From Neobacillus drentensis (GTDB taxonomy: Bacteria > Bacillota > Bacilli > Bacillales > Cytobacillaceae): a DNA stretch of 64,000 nt. Positions within the stretch are counted from its first letter, which is position 1. Each line of letters opens with the position of its first letter. A model generated the notes under the pieces. The model did no database searches, was not told where the DNA came from, and saw nothing but the letters and a program-made list of their open reading frames with translations. Below are positions 26,670-35,232 of the stretch, one piece after another. The DNA is taken from assembly GCF_021560175.1 (NCBI RefSeq), contig NZ_CP091110.1:4776501-4840500 (forward strand). The letters are read 5' to 3'. The position numbers and the translations under genes were made by a program.

Positions 26670-27551
26670 TTATGCATGATTTTCTGATGACTCTTGATCC
26701 AGGTTCCACTTTTTCAAACTTCTCAAGGCGGTAAAATTTTTAGTTGTCACTCGTTCTTCAAAAATATTTTTAATTGTTCTTACCAGCGGCTCATCTGGAT
26801 TTTTTGTATATAGAAAAATGGACGTAGGTGCAATTGATAGAAGTGGTGCGATGGAAACAGAATCAACGTATACCGGATGGTTTACCAATAATTTTCGATC
26901 AATCATTTTCGTTAGTTCCGCTCGTTTTATTTCCTCCAAATTCTCATTAAAAAACGTGATTTCCTCATCAAATAATACATGCAGGGTTGACATTCTCGGC
27001 TCCCGCTTTACCAAAAAGTCCCGGAGCATTTGAATAAACATTTGATATTCTTGCTCCATTTTGTATTCATCAATGGCGAGTTCTACATATTCTTCGAGCA
27101 TTTGAAGGTATGGCCGTAAGCGAAATTTAAGCAAGGAATCAATAGAGAAAGAAACCTTTTCTTGAAAAATATGATCAACTGCCTCTTCAATAAAAGCTGT
27201 CTCTTTTTTGGTTTCCTTTAAAAAAACGGCAAGGTCCTCTCTTTGACCTTCAAGGATGGAATAAATAATCTCCATAATCTGCTGCTGTTCTTCTTCATCA
27301 TGAAAGAAATAATGACTCTTAATAATCTCTAGAAACCAGTCATCACGCTTCATCGTTGTTATAAAATCATAAAAGGCTTTTTTCACCTTATTCACTATAT
27401 CTTTCGAAAAGTTCCCATCTAACACTTGTACTATATGTCGATCTTCTATTAGAAGAATAGTTTTTTCAACAGAATTGAATGGTAAATACGTTAGCAAGTG
27501 ATTATAAAACCGGTTCGCATCTATCTTGCTTTGGAAGATGATTTCCGCCAA
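26670..27551 (-). CDS. ytxC: YtxC-like sporulation-associated protein
   Basis: A 293-residue protein of the YtxC family, function unknown; family members are linked to sporulation in Firmicutes by phylogenetic pattern. I choose a TTG start (27549-27551, reading MAEIIFQSKI) because GGGGGGA precedes it by 5 bases; the open frame continues upstream without a ribosome-binding site. Landmarks are RLRPYLQMLEEYVELAIDEYKMEQEYQ and SIAPTSIFLYT. Position between thrS and dnaI matches B. subtilis ytxC. It is cytosolic, with no membrane span. Confidence 0.85.
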   Translation of the reverse strand: MAEIIFQSKIDANRFYNHLLTYLPFNSVEKTILLIEDRHIVQVLDGNFSKDIVNKVKKAFYDFITTMKRDDWFLEIIKSHYFFHDEEEQQQIMEIIYSILEGQREDLAVFLKETKKETAFIEEAVDHIFQEKVSFSIDSLLKFRLRPYLQMLEEYVELAIDEYKMEQEYQMFIQMLRDFLVKREPRMSTLHVLFDEEITFFNENLEEIKRAELTKMIDRKLLVNHPVYVDSVSIAPLLSIAPTSIFLYTKNPDEPLVRTIKNIFEERVTTKNFTALRSLKKWNLDQESSENHA

Positions 27552-27649
27552 CCAAATCCCCCCTTTTTTAGAAAAATCTCTGTTTAATATATATGGGGGA
27601 CTTGACCAAAATAGAAGTATCCACATCCTTAGAATTGTTATTTAAATAA

Positions 27650-27685
27650 AAAAAGGACCGCCTGAAGTTTACAGGCAATCCTTTC
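27650..27685 (-). terminator. Terminator after dnaI
   Basis: Bipartite stem GAAAGGA-GCCTG / CAGGC-TCCTTT on the minus strand followed by a seven-base U run, right after the dnaI stop. Confidence 0.8.
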
Positions 27686-27694
27686 AAGCTATTA

Positions 27695-28621
27695 TTATCT
27701 TCTGTTTGGACCATCGACTAAAACAGGCTCACTCAAGGTACGGATTCTTTCCATAATTCTGCGAGCCTTCATTTTCTCTTCCTCGCCGCGCTGGCTATAG
27801 GTTAAATGATGCTCCAGTCCTTTTAAATCAAAGTTTGAAGTAAAAAAGGTTGGAAGGTTTTCGAGCATTCGGAACTGGAGAATCGGTCCAAGCACCTCAT
27901 CTCTTGTCCAGCTGGATACAGCCTCCGCACCAATATCATCCAGCATTAAAATCGGTTCTTTTTTCAAGGCCTCTATTTTTTCGTTTAAGGTGGAGTCGGC
28001 AATCGAACTTTTCATTTCCCGTAATAATTCCGGGACATAAACAATCATAGAGGAAATTTGTTTTTTGGCCAGCTTGTTCGCAATGGCGCCAAGTATATAC
28101 GATTTCCCAACACCAAATTCTCCGTATAAATATAAGCCTTTTGCCTGCTTCCCTTGTTCATAGTTTAAAATAAACGACAGTGATCGTTGAATGGCATCGA
28201 TTCGATTATTATCATGTTCAAAGTCCTCAAAGGTTGCATTCAAGATGTCTTTTGGAACATATAAACTTTTAATTAACTTTTCATTTTTTCGTTTTTCATC
28301 ATCCATCATTTTTCTTGGACATCGTTCATATCTTACATCAATTGAATTCCTTACTAACACTAGCTCGGGCTGATATCCCTTCATCATATTAATACAGCCA
28401 TTAAGACTTTCACACTTATTACATTCCAGGCTTTGATTAATATACTCGTAAAGCTTATTTAAGCCCTTTTCAATTGTATCCTTGGTCAACTCCTGTTCAT
28501 GTTCCCTAATAAATGATTTCACTGCTGGATGCGACAGCGTTTCTTGGCGCATTTTTTCATATCGTTTTTGAAAACTCTCACTTGAGGCTATCCGGTTTAG
28601 CGTTCGGTTAATCTTTTCCAT
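27695..28621 (-). CDS. dnaI: Primosomal protein DnaI (helicase loader)
   Basis: AAA+ ATPase that loads the DnaC replicative helicase. The 308 residues have an N-terminal helicase-binding, zinc-binding domain with CNKCESLNGC near residue 60, and a AAA+ domain with Walker A GEFGVGKS near 168, Walker B ILMLDDIGAEA, sensor 1 TSNFD and an Arg-rich C-terminus RRIMERIRTL. Its start is 10 bases after dnaB, so the two loaders are cotranscribed. Confidence 0.97.
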   Translation of the reverse strand: MEKINRTLNRIASSESFQKRYEKMRQETLSHPAVKSFIREHEQELTKDTIEKGLNKLYEYINQSLECNKCESLNGCINMMKGYQPELVLVRNSIDVRYERCPRKMMDDEKRKNEKLIKSLYVPKDILNATFEDFEHDNNRIDAIQRSLSFILNYEQGKQAKGLYLYGEFGVGKSYILGAIANKLAKKQISSMIVYVPELLREMKSSIADSTLNEKIEALKKEPILMLDDIGAEAVSSWTRDEVLGPILQFRMLENLPTFFTSNFDLKGLEHHLTYSQRGEEEKMKARRIMERIRTLSEPVLVDGPNRR

Positions 28622-28631
28622 ATGTCACCTC

Positions 28632-30029
28632 TTAATCATCGATTGCTTTTAACATTTCTTCTATTTCACGTTTTTTAGCCTCTAAATCAGGATCTTTTTC
28701 TTTTGGACCTTCCGCAGGTTCTTTTTTTGGATCTTTATCAAACCAATCAGGCAATAGTTCAGTCCTAATCGGTTTTTTATTTGATGTTCTTCTGTTTTTC
28801 TTCTCTTCATCCCAAGAAAGATACTTACTGTGTTCACTTCTCGCTAATTCCATCGCTTCTTTAACCGTTTTAACTTCCTTCCGCGCCCAGTGGCTGGCAA
28901 TTTGCTCGACATAGTTCTTAGTAAATTTCGAATCTGCTTTTAACAGAACATATTGGATGAGCACATTGACAACACCAGGCAGCAGTTTCTTCTTGGACAT
29001 GACATCTTCAATAATTTTCAATTCGGTATCAGAAGGTTCAATTCCATGTGAAGCGTCTCTAAATACCTTAACAGGGGATGTGGTTTCCAACGAACGGACT
29101 AACTCTTCTTCTTTCGTCTTTGGCTCGTCTAATTGATTGCGGTATCTAGGCGGCTGTGTCCGTTCCACTAAGCTCGGATATTGCTCATTATTTTCAAATT
29201 GATACCAGTTTCGTGCTGCTTTTCTTAAGTCCTCGAGATCAATTTCATTATTTGGATTAATGGCATCAAGAATTAAATTTTTCATTTCAATCGGATTTAT
29301 ATTATATAGGAACGACAGATTACTAATCACTTCTTTTACTTTTTTCGTTAATGCCTTTTTAGGGACAAGTGATTCATTTAAACCGGCCACTAGCAAACCA
29401 AAATCAAAAGTATCGATATCAATTTGAATCCCCTGCTGTTCCTGACGGCTCATAAATTGTTCATCATCCTCCGCTTTTAATTCTCCTGAAACATCTTGTA
29501 TATATTGCATGCTCCCAAGTGTGGCGGAGGCAAACACATCTTGGAATGCCTTTGTTACATTCTGATATTCCGTTTCCTTTGGCTTTTGTTGATCAGTAAA
29601 AAATCGCTTCAATCGGGAAAAATGGTTCTTCCCTATTTTCCGAAACAAATAAATGTTTAACATTCCATCTAAAAAGAACTGCTCCGGATTTAAAGGCGGC
29701 TGAAGTTCATAAATGAAGGAACGCTCTTCATCTGCTGTTTTGACATAGGTTTTGATTAACCCGATTCCCTCTAGCTTTAACCTAGCTTCGTAAATATCCT
29801 TTAAATTCATTCCCATAAGATTCATCAATAGATGGTGTGTCGATGATTCAGACCAGAGGCGATTTTCCTCCAGTTCTGCCCAGAGCGTCATGTACAAACT
29901 TAAGCAAGCTGACCCTATCAGCGGCTGATATAAAAACGTCAGCACTTTACGGTCATATTCATGCAGCAGCCCGCCGGCAGCTACTATATAACGGTCGATA
30001 GGCAGAATTTCCTGCCAATGCTGCGCCAT
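28632..30029 (-). CDS. dnaB: Replication initiation and membrane attachment protein DnaB
   Basis: Gram-positive DnaB (not the helicase), a helicase co-loader that acts with DnaD and DnaI at oriC. I start at MAQHWQEILPID (465 residues; B. subtilis 472), after GGAAAGG. The upstream in-frame codons run through an intergenic palindrome and are spurious. DnaB/DnaD-type domains are visible: LYQPLIGSACLSLYMTLWAELEENRLW at the N-terminus and the second DDBH2 domain with AARNWYQFE and VLIQYVLLKAD. The C-terminal tail is highly charged. Confidence 0.95.
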   Translation of the reverse strand: MAQHWQEILPIDRYIVAAGGLLHEYDRKVLTFLYQPLIGSACLSLYMTLWAELEENRLWSESSTHHLLMNLMGMNLKDIYEARLKLEGIGLIKTYVKTADEERSFIYELQPPLNPEQFFLDGMLNIYLFRKIGKNHFSRLKRFFTDQQKPKETEYQNVTKAFQDVFASATLGSMQYIQDVSGELKAEDDEQFMSRQEQQGIQIDIDTFDFGLLVAGLNESLVPKKALTKKVKEVISNLSFLYNINPIEMKNLILDAINPNNEIDLEDLRKAARNWYQFENNEQYPSLVERTQPPRYRNQLDEPKTKEEELVRSLETTSPVKVFRDASHGIEPSDTELKIIEDVMSKKKLLPGVVNVLIQYVLLKADSKFTKNYVEQIASHWARKEVKTVKEAMELARSEHSKYLSWDEEKKNRRTSNKKPIRTELLPDWFDKDPKKEPAEGPKEKDPDLEAKKREIEEMLKAIDD

Positions 30030-30066
30030 ATCAATCCAACCTTTCCTCTTAAAAATGTATAATAAA

Positions 30067-30188
30067 AGTCCAGCTACAGCGCCTAGGGGCTCGAGATCAT
30101 AAGTCAATCCGGCAAGAAGGTTAAAGTGCAACCTTCTCACCGGATTGTCTTATGCTTGTCGCCCCTGGTCAAGGCGCTTCCGCTTTGT
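30067..30188. repeat. Bacillaceae-type long palindromic element (family 2)
   Basis: Nested inverted repeats: GCGCCTAGGGGC (30079-30090) against GCCCCTGGTCAAGGCGC (30161-30177); CATAAGTCAATCCGG (30098-30112) against CCGGATTGTCTTATG (30140-30154, one mismatch); and AGAAGGTT / AACCTTCT at the tip. It can fold as one long hairpin between nrdR and dnaB. Sequences of this kind (CCAGCGCCTAG...GGCGCTTCCGCTTT) are frequent in Bacillaceae genomes. Fragments appear at 16588-16600, 35876-35890, 60146-60177 and 61104-61125. Confidence 0.8.
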
Positions 30189-30219
30189 AAACAAAAAGAG
30201 CTAAAATCATCAGCTCCTT

Positions 30220-30681
30220 TTACGATTTTTCCTTTTTTATTAATTCTTTTAATTCGTCTATAAAAACATTAATATCTTTAAATTGGCGGTACACAGAGGC
30301 AAATCGCACATAGGCAACTTCATCCACGTGTGCTAGCCTGTCCATAACCATTTCGCCAACCGCTTCACTTTTGATTTCAGAAATCCCTTGGCTGCGAAGG
30401 TCTTTTTCCACACCGTGCGTTATATCTTCTAATTCCTTTAAGGCGACAGGGCGTTTCTCGCACGCCTTAATCAGGCCTCTTAGGATTTTATCACGACTGA
30501 ATTCTTCTCTTGTTCCTTCCTTTTTCACCACAATCAGCGGAATCTCTTCAATCTTTTCAAATGTAGTAAACCGATAACCGCATTCCTCGCATTCTCTTCT
30601 TCTCCGTGTTGCACGTCCTTCATCAACAGGCCGGGAATCAAGCACACGTGTACCGTAATTTTGACATGAAGGGCACTTCAT
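30220..30681 (-). CDS. nrdR: Transcriptional repressor NrdR
   Basis: Zinc-ribbon/ATP-cone repressor of ribonucleotide reductase genes. The 153 residues start [17 protein letters not shown] and have the second CEECGYRF pair, then the ATP-cone (about 46-136) with [16 protein letters not shown] and [12 protein letters not shown]. Length and motifs are complete. It lies upstream of dnaB, separated by a long palindrome; in B. subtilis the genes form nrdR-dnaB-dnaI. Confidence 0.97.
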   Translation of the reverse strand: MKCPSCQNYGTRVLDSRPVDEGRATRRRRECEECGYRFTTFEKIEEIPLIVVKKEGTREEFSRDKILRGLIKACEKRPVALKELEDITHGVEKDLRSQGISEIKSEAVGEMVMDRLAHVDEVAYVRFASVYRQFKDINVFIDELKELIKKEKS

Positions 30682-30855
30682 TGTTAATCAACTCCAAATC
30701 TGAATAAAAGAACTTGCCAACTGGTGTTCCCCTAAAGGGGCGAAGACAAAGGCGTTATACGTTGTGTTTATACATCTTTTTAACCAGCCCTCTATTTCCG
30801 AACAAAATCCTTAACTTTATCTTATAAAAAAGAGGGCTTTAACACAAGTAGCGGA

Positions 30856-31254
30856 TTACGAGTTTTTTCTTATTTCGACAAGGTTATGTAATCGATTGAT
30901 TCGTTCATAATAAGATTCAATCCTCTTTTTCAATTGTGGATATATACCTAGGAGTGAAAAACTCTCAGACGAAATATTAAAATCTACTGCTGTTTCCATT
31001 GGTTTTACAGAAACAATCGTGACGACTAGAAAGCATGGAATAGGTTTATTTATTTCAACCGCAATCTCCCCATGGTCTTTGGATACAGTGGTGACTCGAC
31101 AGTCCGCATCGTCGTGAAATAATTTCTCAACCGACTGAAATAATTGATTAAAGGTCCCTTTATAATAATGCGTTTTTAACGAAACATCCGTATTACGGTC
31201 AGACGTTTCTAGTTGTTTTTTAAATCGTGTAAAAATATTCACCATGATAGCCAT
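30856..31254 (-). CDS. Unrecognised 132-residue cytosolic protein
   Basis: I place the start at the ATG of MAIMVNIFTRFKKQ because GGAGGG precedes it; codons upstream overlap the gapB terminator. The protein is soluble, with no signal or span. Segments include HYYKGTFNQLFQSVEKLFHDD, GEIAVEINKPIPCFLVVTIVSVKPMETAVDFNI and a basic C-terminal helix KKRIESYYERI. The core pattern of alternating strands between two helices resembles small lipid- or ligand-binding folds, but I do not recognise a characterised family. It occupies the place of speD between gapB and nrdR in B. subtilis. Confidence 0.8.
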   Translation of the reverse strand: MAIMVNIFTRFKKQLETSDRNTDVSLKTHYYKGTFNQLFQSVEKLFHDDADCRVTTVSKDHGEIAVEINKPIPCFLVVTIVSVKPMETAVDFNISSESFSLLGIYPQLKKRIESYYERINRLHNLVEIRKNS

Positions 31255-31312
31255 ATAAACCCTCCAAGTTTCTTCCTTTTTATCTATTTTACAACATTCT
31301 GTTAAAAATAGA

Positions 31313-31344
31313 AAAAGAGGAGTACGAATTCGTACACCTCTTTT
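31313..31344 (-). terminator. Terminator after gapB
   Basis: Near-perfect 15-bp stem AAAAGAGGTGTACGA / TCGTACTCCTCTTTT on the minus strand with a U-rich tail, about 70 bases after the gapB stop. Confidence 0.85.
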
Positions 31345-31413
31345 CATATTTTTTATTAGAAGGCAGAAAAATTTGCTAATTTGGCCTAGAAAAAGGCTCC
31401 CACAAAGGGATTA

Positions 31414-32445
31414 TTAGCTGACTTTCACCTTTGACATTTTAGTGATTTCCTCTGCCACATACAAAGCGAGGTCGACCACTCGAGATGAATAGCCCCATTC
31501 ATTATCATACCAAGCTAAGACCTTGACTTTTCTTGTTCCCATTACCATTGTTGAGAGACCATCAATAATAGCAGAATGGGCGTTTGTATTAAAGTCTACA
31601 GATACTAAAGGCTCCATCGTAACATCCAAAATTCCTTTTAATGAGCCATTTGCAGCTTCTAAAAATGCTTGATTAATATCGTCTAGTGTAACATCACATT
31701 TTAAATCGACAACTAAGTCCACTAATGAAACATTAGGAGTCGGCACACGTAAGGACATCCCATGCAGTTTTCCTTTCAATTGCGGGAGCACCAATGAGAT
31801 GGCCTTAGCCGCTCCTGTTGTTGTTGGAATAATAGATTGTCCACATGATCGGGCTCTTCGTAAGTCCTTATGCGGATTATCAATATTCTTCTGATCGTTT
31901 GTATAAGCGTGAATGGTTGTCATTAAACCAGATTCGATACCGAATGTTTGATCCAAAACCTTTGCAACAGGTGCGAGACAGTTGGTCGTACACGAAGCAT
32001 TAGAAATAATATCGTGCTGATTAAGATCAAGCATGTCTTCATTTACTCCCATCACAATGGTAACGTCCTCATTTTTACCCGGGGCTGTTAAGATAACCTT
32101 TTTGGCACCAGCTTCCAGATGACGTGCAGCTTGTTCACGAGAATTAAATTTTCCCGTTGCCTCAATGACAATATCAATCCCAAGTTCCCTCCAAGGTAAT
32201 TCCTCAGGGACACGATTATTTAATAGTTTAACTCGTTTACCATTTACGATTAATTCATTATCTAAAGGGATAACATCTCCCTGAAATGTCCCATGATTTG
32301 TATCATACTTAATGAGATGAGCTAAGGTTTCTGCCGGATAGCTCGCATTGATTGCTACAACCTCAAGATTCCCCTCATAAATCGCTTTTCTAAAAACCAT
32401 CCTTCCAATTCTCCCAAACCCATTGATCGCAATTCTCGCTTTCAT
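31414..32445 (-). CDS. gapB: Glyceraldehyde-3-phosphate dehydrogenase, gluconeogenic type
   Basis: Oxidises or reduces glyceraldehyde-3-phosphate/1,3-bisphosphoglycerate. The 343 residues show the Rossmann start INGFGRIGRM, the catalytic SNASCTTNCLAP (Cys near 152) and NTNAHSAIIDG and WYDNEWGYSSR. The assignment as GapB (NADP-preferring, gluconeogenesis) rather than GapA rests on the neighbours coaE and nrdR-dnaB-dnaI, as in B. subtilis, and on sequence features such as the extended C-terminus. No speD follows it. Confidence 0.93.
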   Translation of the reverse strand: MKARIAINGFGRIGRMVFRKAIYEGNLEVVAINASYPAETLAHLIKYDTNHGTFQGDVIPLDNELIVNGKRVKLLNNRVPEELPWRELGIDIVIEATGKFNSREQAARHLEAGAKKVILTAPGKNEDVTIVMGVNEDMLDLNQHDIISNASCTTNCLAPVAKVLDQTFGIESGLMTTIHAYTNDQKNIDNPHKDLRRARSCGQSIIPTTTGAAKAISLVLPQLKGKLHGMSLRVPTPNVSLVDLVVDLKCDVTLDDINQAFLEAANGSLKGILDVTMEPLVSVDFNTNAHSAIIDGLSTMVMGTRKVKVLAWYDNEWGYSSRVVDLALYVAEEITKMSKVKVS

Positions 32446-32566
32446 TTTACGGCCCCTTCCGCATTAGTGTTATACTGTTATCAAGTATTGTTACAATTAG
32501 TATAACACATTAAAGTTTAATTGTGATCATTTAAGTGCGGATATTTTTAAATTTTTATCTAAAGCA

Positions 32567-32596
32567 AAAAGAGAAGGGGTTAGTCCCTTCTCTTTT
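32567..32596 (-). terminator. Terminator after coaE
   Basis: Stem AAAAGAGAAGGG / CCCTTCTCTTTT (perfect 12 bp) with a U run on the minus strand, directly after coaE. Confidence 0.88.
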
Positions 32597-32602
32597 CCAT
32601 TA

Positions 32603-33208
32603 TTATTCTTGTTTTATTCCCCATTTAGCAAGTATCATAAGCAGCTGTTGTTTCGTCTCATCAATCGACCCATTATTATTTATTACAGCGTCAGCAAGCT
32701 TAATTTTTTCTGATAAGGGCATTTGTGAATTGATTCTAGCTTGTGCATCTTCATGGGTTAGGTTATTTCTTTCCACTAATCTTTGCAATTGTATGTCACA
32801 ATCAACATAAACCAGTATCGTTTTTTCAACCATCGCGGTTAGGTTACTTTCAAATAATAAAGGAATATCCAAGACCACTACCTCTTCATTATTCCGTTTG
32901 GCAGTCTCCACTTGTTCAAGCATTCTTCGTCTTACTTCCGGATGGGTTATTTCATTTAACCGCTGCCGTTGATCAGCTTGATGGAAGATAATTGCACCAA
33001 GTTTTTGCCGGTCAATTTCTCCAGTTTCTAAAAGAATATCATCGCCAAATTCGGCAAGAATTTTCTGGTAAGCAGGTTCACCTTTCATGACCGCTAAGCG
33101 GGCTTCAACATCTGCATCGATAACGGTGATAGACATTTCTTTTAACATGTTTGATACTGTACTTTTTCCACTGGCAATTCCGCCTGTTAGGCCTATAACG
33201 AGTGACAT
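32603..33208 (-). CDS. coaE: Dephospho-CoA kinase
   Basis: Last step of coenzyme A synthesis, phosphorylating the 3'-OH of dephospho-CoA. The 201 residues begin MSLVIGLTGGIASGKSTVSNML with the P-loop, then VIDADVEARL (substrate Asp), EITHPEVRRRM and VLDIPLLFES. Length is standard. It follows ytaF by 19 bases, as in B. subtilis. Confidence 0.97.
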   Translation of the reverse strand: MSLVIGLTGGIASGKSTVSNMLKEMSITVIDADVEARLAVMKGEPAYQKILAEFGDDILLETGEIDRQKLGAIIFHQADQRQRLNEITHPEVRRRMLEQVETAKRNNEEVVVLDIPLLFESNLTAMVEKTILVYVDCDIQLQRLVERNNLTHEDAQARINSQMPLSEKIKLADAVINNNGSIDETKQQLLMILAKWGIKQE

Positions 33209-33227
33209 GCTTTCTTCCTTTCTAGGG

Positions 33228-33863
33228 TTATAATTTCATAACTCCAATGATAATTAATAAGACTCCTGGTAAGAAGGTAAATTTTTGAATCCATTCAAAT
33301 TTATGGAAAAATGTTCCGCATTTGATTCCTAACAAAACAAATAGGGAACTCATAATGGCGACTGCTAACGCTAAGGAAAAGGGAGAATATCCAAGCATAG
33401 CTGCTCCAATCCCTGCACCAAAAGAATCTAATGATAAGGCCATGCCAAGCATTAAAGCTTCGACCCCTGTAATCGTTCCGGATTGGTCAAAATCGGCAGA
33501 CATCGGCTTTTTTAGGATGTTTATGGCGATTCCTAAAGACCGTATCTCAAAGTTTACAATGGTCTTTTCATGCTCTATCAATTCTTTTTCCTTCTCTGGC
33601 CGAAAAAACTGATACAACACCCATGCACCAAGGGCGATTAAGATGATTCCTCCAAGGCTTGCCGTTAGTTTGGGTGACAGTATCTTTTCCAGTCCATGTC
33701 CAATTGACACGGCTATCATTAATGAGACAGCCGAGCAGGTGGCTATAATTAAAACGGATCTAAGCGGCATCACCATTTGCCTCAACCCATAGGTGAAGCC
33801 AACGCTAAAGCTGTCAAGACTGAGCGCAAAAGCTAAAATAAGAAGTGAGAACAACTGAACCAT
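33228..33863 (-). CDS. ytaF: Sporulation membrane protein YtaF
   Basis: Polytopic membrane protein of 211 residues with about six spans in two halves, related to MntP-type exporters: each half begins with the ALSLDSF motif (FALSLDSFSVGF at 11-22; MALSLDSFGAGIGAAM near 141). Between them lies DFDQSGTITGVE (124-135), which fits the 12-residue EF-hand calcium loop. I start at MVQLFSLL after GGAAGGAG, giving the B. subtilis length; the longer open frame is not supported. The substrate is unknown. Confidence 0.92.
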   Translation of the reverse strand: MVQLFSLLILAFALSLDSFSVGFTYGLRQMVMPLRSVLIIATCSAVSLMIAVSIGHGLEKILSPKLTASLGGIILIALGAWVLYQFFRPEKEKELIEHEKTIVNFEIRSLGIAINILKKPMSADFDQSGTITGVEALMLGMALSLDSFGAGIGAAMLGYSPFSLALAVAIMSSLFVLLGIKCGTFFHKFEWIQKFTFLPGVLLIIIGVMKL

Positions 33864-34001
33864 GATGTCTAGGGCTCCTTCCTCCGAAATCACTACGATA
33901 GTATATGGCAGGAGCCCATCCCATGTGATTAAGAGTAAATCTATGTTCATCAAAGGTTCAAGGGACAGCTTTATGTTGTTGTCACGCGATTTATTGCCTA
34001 T

Positions 34002-34367
34002 CTACTTTACAGAAGTACTGCTATTTGGAAGCTCACCGATCACATTCTCCATATAATTTTTTCCCCATTCATACATGGCATCAAGAATCGGCATTAAACT
34101 CTCTCCCTGCTCGGTTAAGGAATACTCCACTTTTGGTGGAACTACAGGATAAACCTTCCTTTCGATGATAAGGTCTTCTTCCAGTTCTCGTAATTGGTTA
34201 ACAAGCATTCTTTGTGTAATTCCAGGAATGAGAGCCTTTAGTTCACCAAAACGCTTTGTTCCCTGTTTTCCTAAATGCCACAAAATAAGCATTTTCCATT
34301 TCCCCCCGATAACAGAAAGGGTAAGTTCTTTTTCACAATTAAATATTTTTTCACTCGTTCGTGACAT
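34002..34367 (-). CDS. hxlR: HxlR-type transcriptional activator
   Basis: Winged-helix regulator of 121 residues, nearly the length of B. subtilis HxlR. It contains [25 protein letters not shown], given as landmarks ([14 protein letters not shown] is diagnostic), [25 protein letters not shown] and [19 protein letters not shown]. HxlR activates hxlAB in response to formaldehyde in B. subtilis; the N-terminal Cys in FNCEKEL is the conserved redox/formaldehyde-sensing cysteine of the family. It is divergent from hxlA here with a 215-base shared control region. Confidence 0.95.
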   Translation of the reverse strand: MSRTSEKIFNCEKELTLSVIGGKWKMLILWHLGKQGTKRFGELKALIPGITQRMLVNQLRELEEDLIIERKVYPVVPPKVEYSLTEQGESLMPILDAMYEWGKNYMENVIGELPNSSTSVK

Positions 34368-34469
34368 TTGTTCACCCCCTACTTAGTTTAACACTTAGTA
34401 TACTTTTTGACACTATGTAAAGATAAAGTGCGTACTTCCCAAATATAAATATAGCTATTATACTAGCCA

Positions 34470-34542
34470 CTGTACCAATGATTGCGAACATTGGTTACAG
34501 ATGCCGAGTGAATTTCATGTCATTCTAGGGCATTAATACTAT
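34470..34542 (+). promoter_or_regulatory. hxlAB control region: inverted repeat and weak promoter
   Basis: CTGTACCAATG (34470-34480) and CATTGGTTACAG (34489-34500) form an inverted repeat around 8 bases. Downstream TTCATG (34514-34519), 17-base spacer, TACTAT (34537-34542) form a weak sigma-A promoter 40 bases before hxlA. The layout fits an activator site upstream of a poor -35, consistent with HxlR control, but binding is inferred. Confidence 0.5.
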
Positions 34543-34582
34543 AGTGCAACAAATTAAACTAATCATGAGGAGTGAAATTTAG

Positions 34583-35230
34583 ATGGAATTACAATTAGCA
34601 TTAGATTTAGTCAATATTCCACAAGCTATTGAGCTGATCAAAGAGGTGGAAGATCATATTGATATTGTTGAAATTGGCACGCCGGTTGTCATTAATGAAG
34701 GTCTTCATGCAGTAAAAGCCGTAAAAGATGCATTCCCTAATTTAAAAGTATTAGCAGACTTAAAAATCATGGATGCTGCTGGTTATGAAGTCATGAAAGC
34801 ATCCGAAGCCGGCGCAGATATTATTACAATCCTTGGTACAGCTGAAGATGAATCAATCAAGGGTGCTGTTGCGGAAGCTAAAAAACGAGGTAAAAAGATC
34901 CTTGTCGACATGATTGCTGTAAAAAATCTGTCTGAACGCGCAAAAGAAGTCGATACACTGGGTGTGGATTATATTTGTGTTCATACTGGATATGATTTGC
35001 AAGCAGTGGGAAAAAATTCATTTGAAGACCTTCAAACGATCAAAAGCGTTGTAAAAAATGCCAAAACAGCCATCGCAGGCGGCATTAAATTAGAAACCCT
35101 TCCAGCTGTTTTAAAAGTACAACCAGATCTTGTCATTGTGGGCGGCGGTATTACAGGACAAGCTGATAAAAAGGCTGCGGCGGCAAAAATGGAGCAAATG
35201 ATAAAAGATGAAATGGCTGTCCTTCACTAA
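34583..35230 (+). CDS. hxlA: 3-hexulose-6-phosphate synthase
   Basis: Condenses formaldehyde with ribulose-5-phosphate, the first step of the ribulose monophosphate route. The 215-residue TIM barrel begins MELQLALDLVNIPQAIELI and shows VEIGTPVV, VLADLKIMDAAGYEV (catalytic DxKxxD), VDYICVHTGYD and IAGGIKLETLP, VIVGGGITG phosphate-binding loop. AGGAG precedes the ATG. hxlB follows after 2 bases. Role in Bacillus is formaldehyde detoxification. Confidence 0.96.
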   Translation: MELQLALDLVNIPQAIELIKEVEDHIDIVEIGTPVVINEGLHAVKAVKDAFPNLKVLADLKIMDAAGYEVMKASEAGADIITILGTAEDESIKGAVAEAKKRGKKILVDMIAVKNLSERAKEVDTLGVDYICVHTGYDLQAVGKNSFEDLQTIKSVVKNAKTAIAGGIKLETLPAVLKVQPDLVIVGGGITGQADKKAAAAKMEQMIKDEMAVLH

Positions 35231-35232
35231 AA

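Noticed and set aside
30725..30840. Possible terminator with AGCCCTCT / AGAGGGCT arms downstream of the 132-residue gene
   Set aside because: The loop is about 40 bases long and the U run lies on the wrong side for a normal intrinsic terminator; left unassigned.
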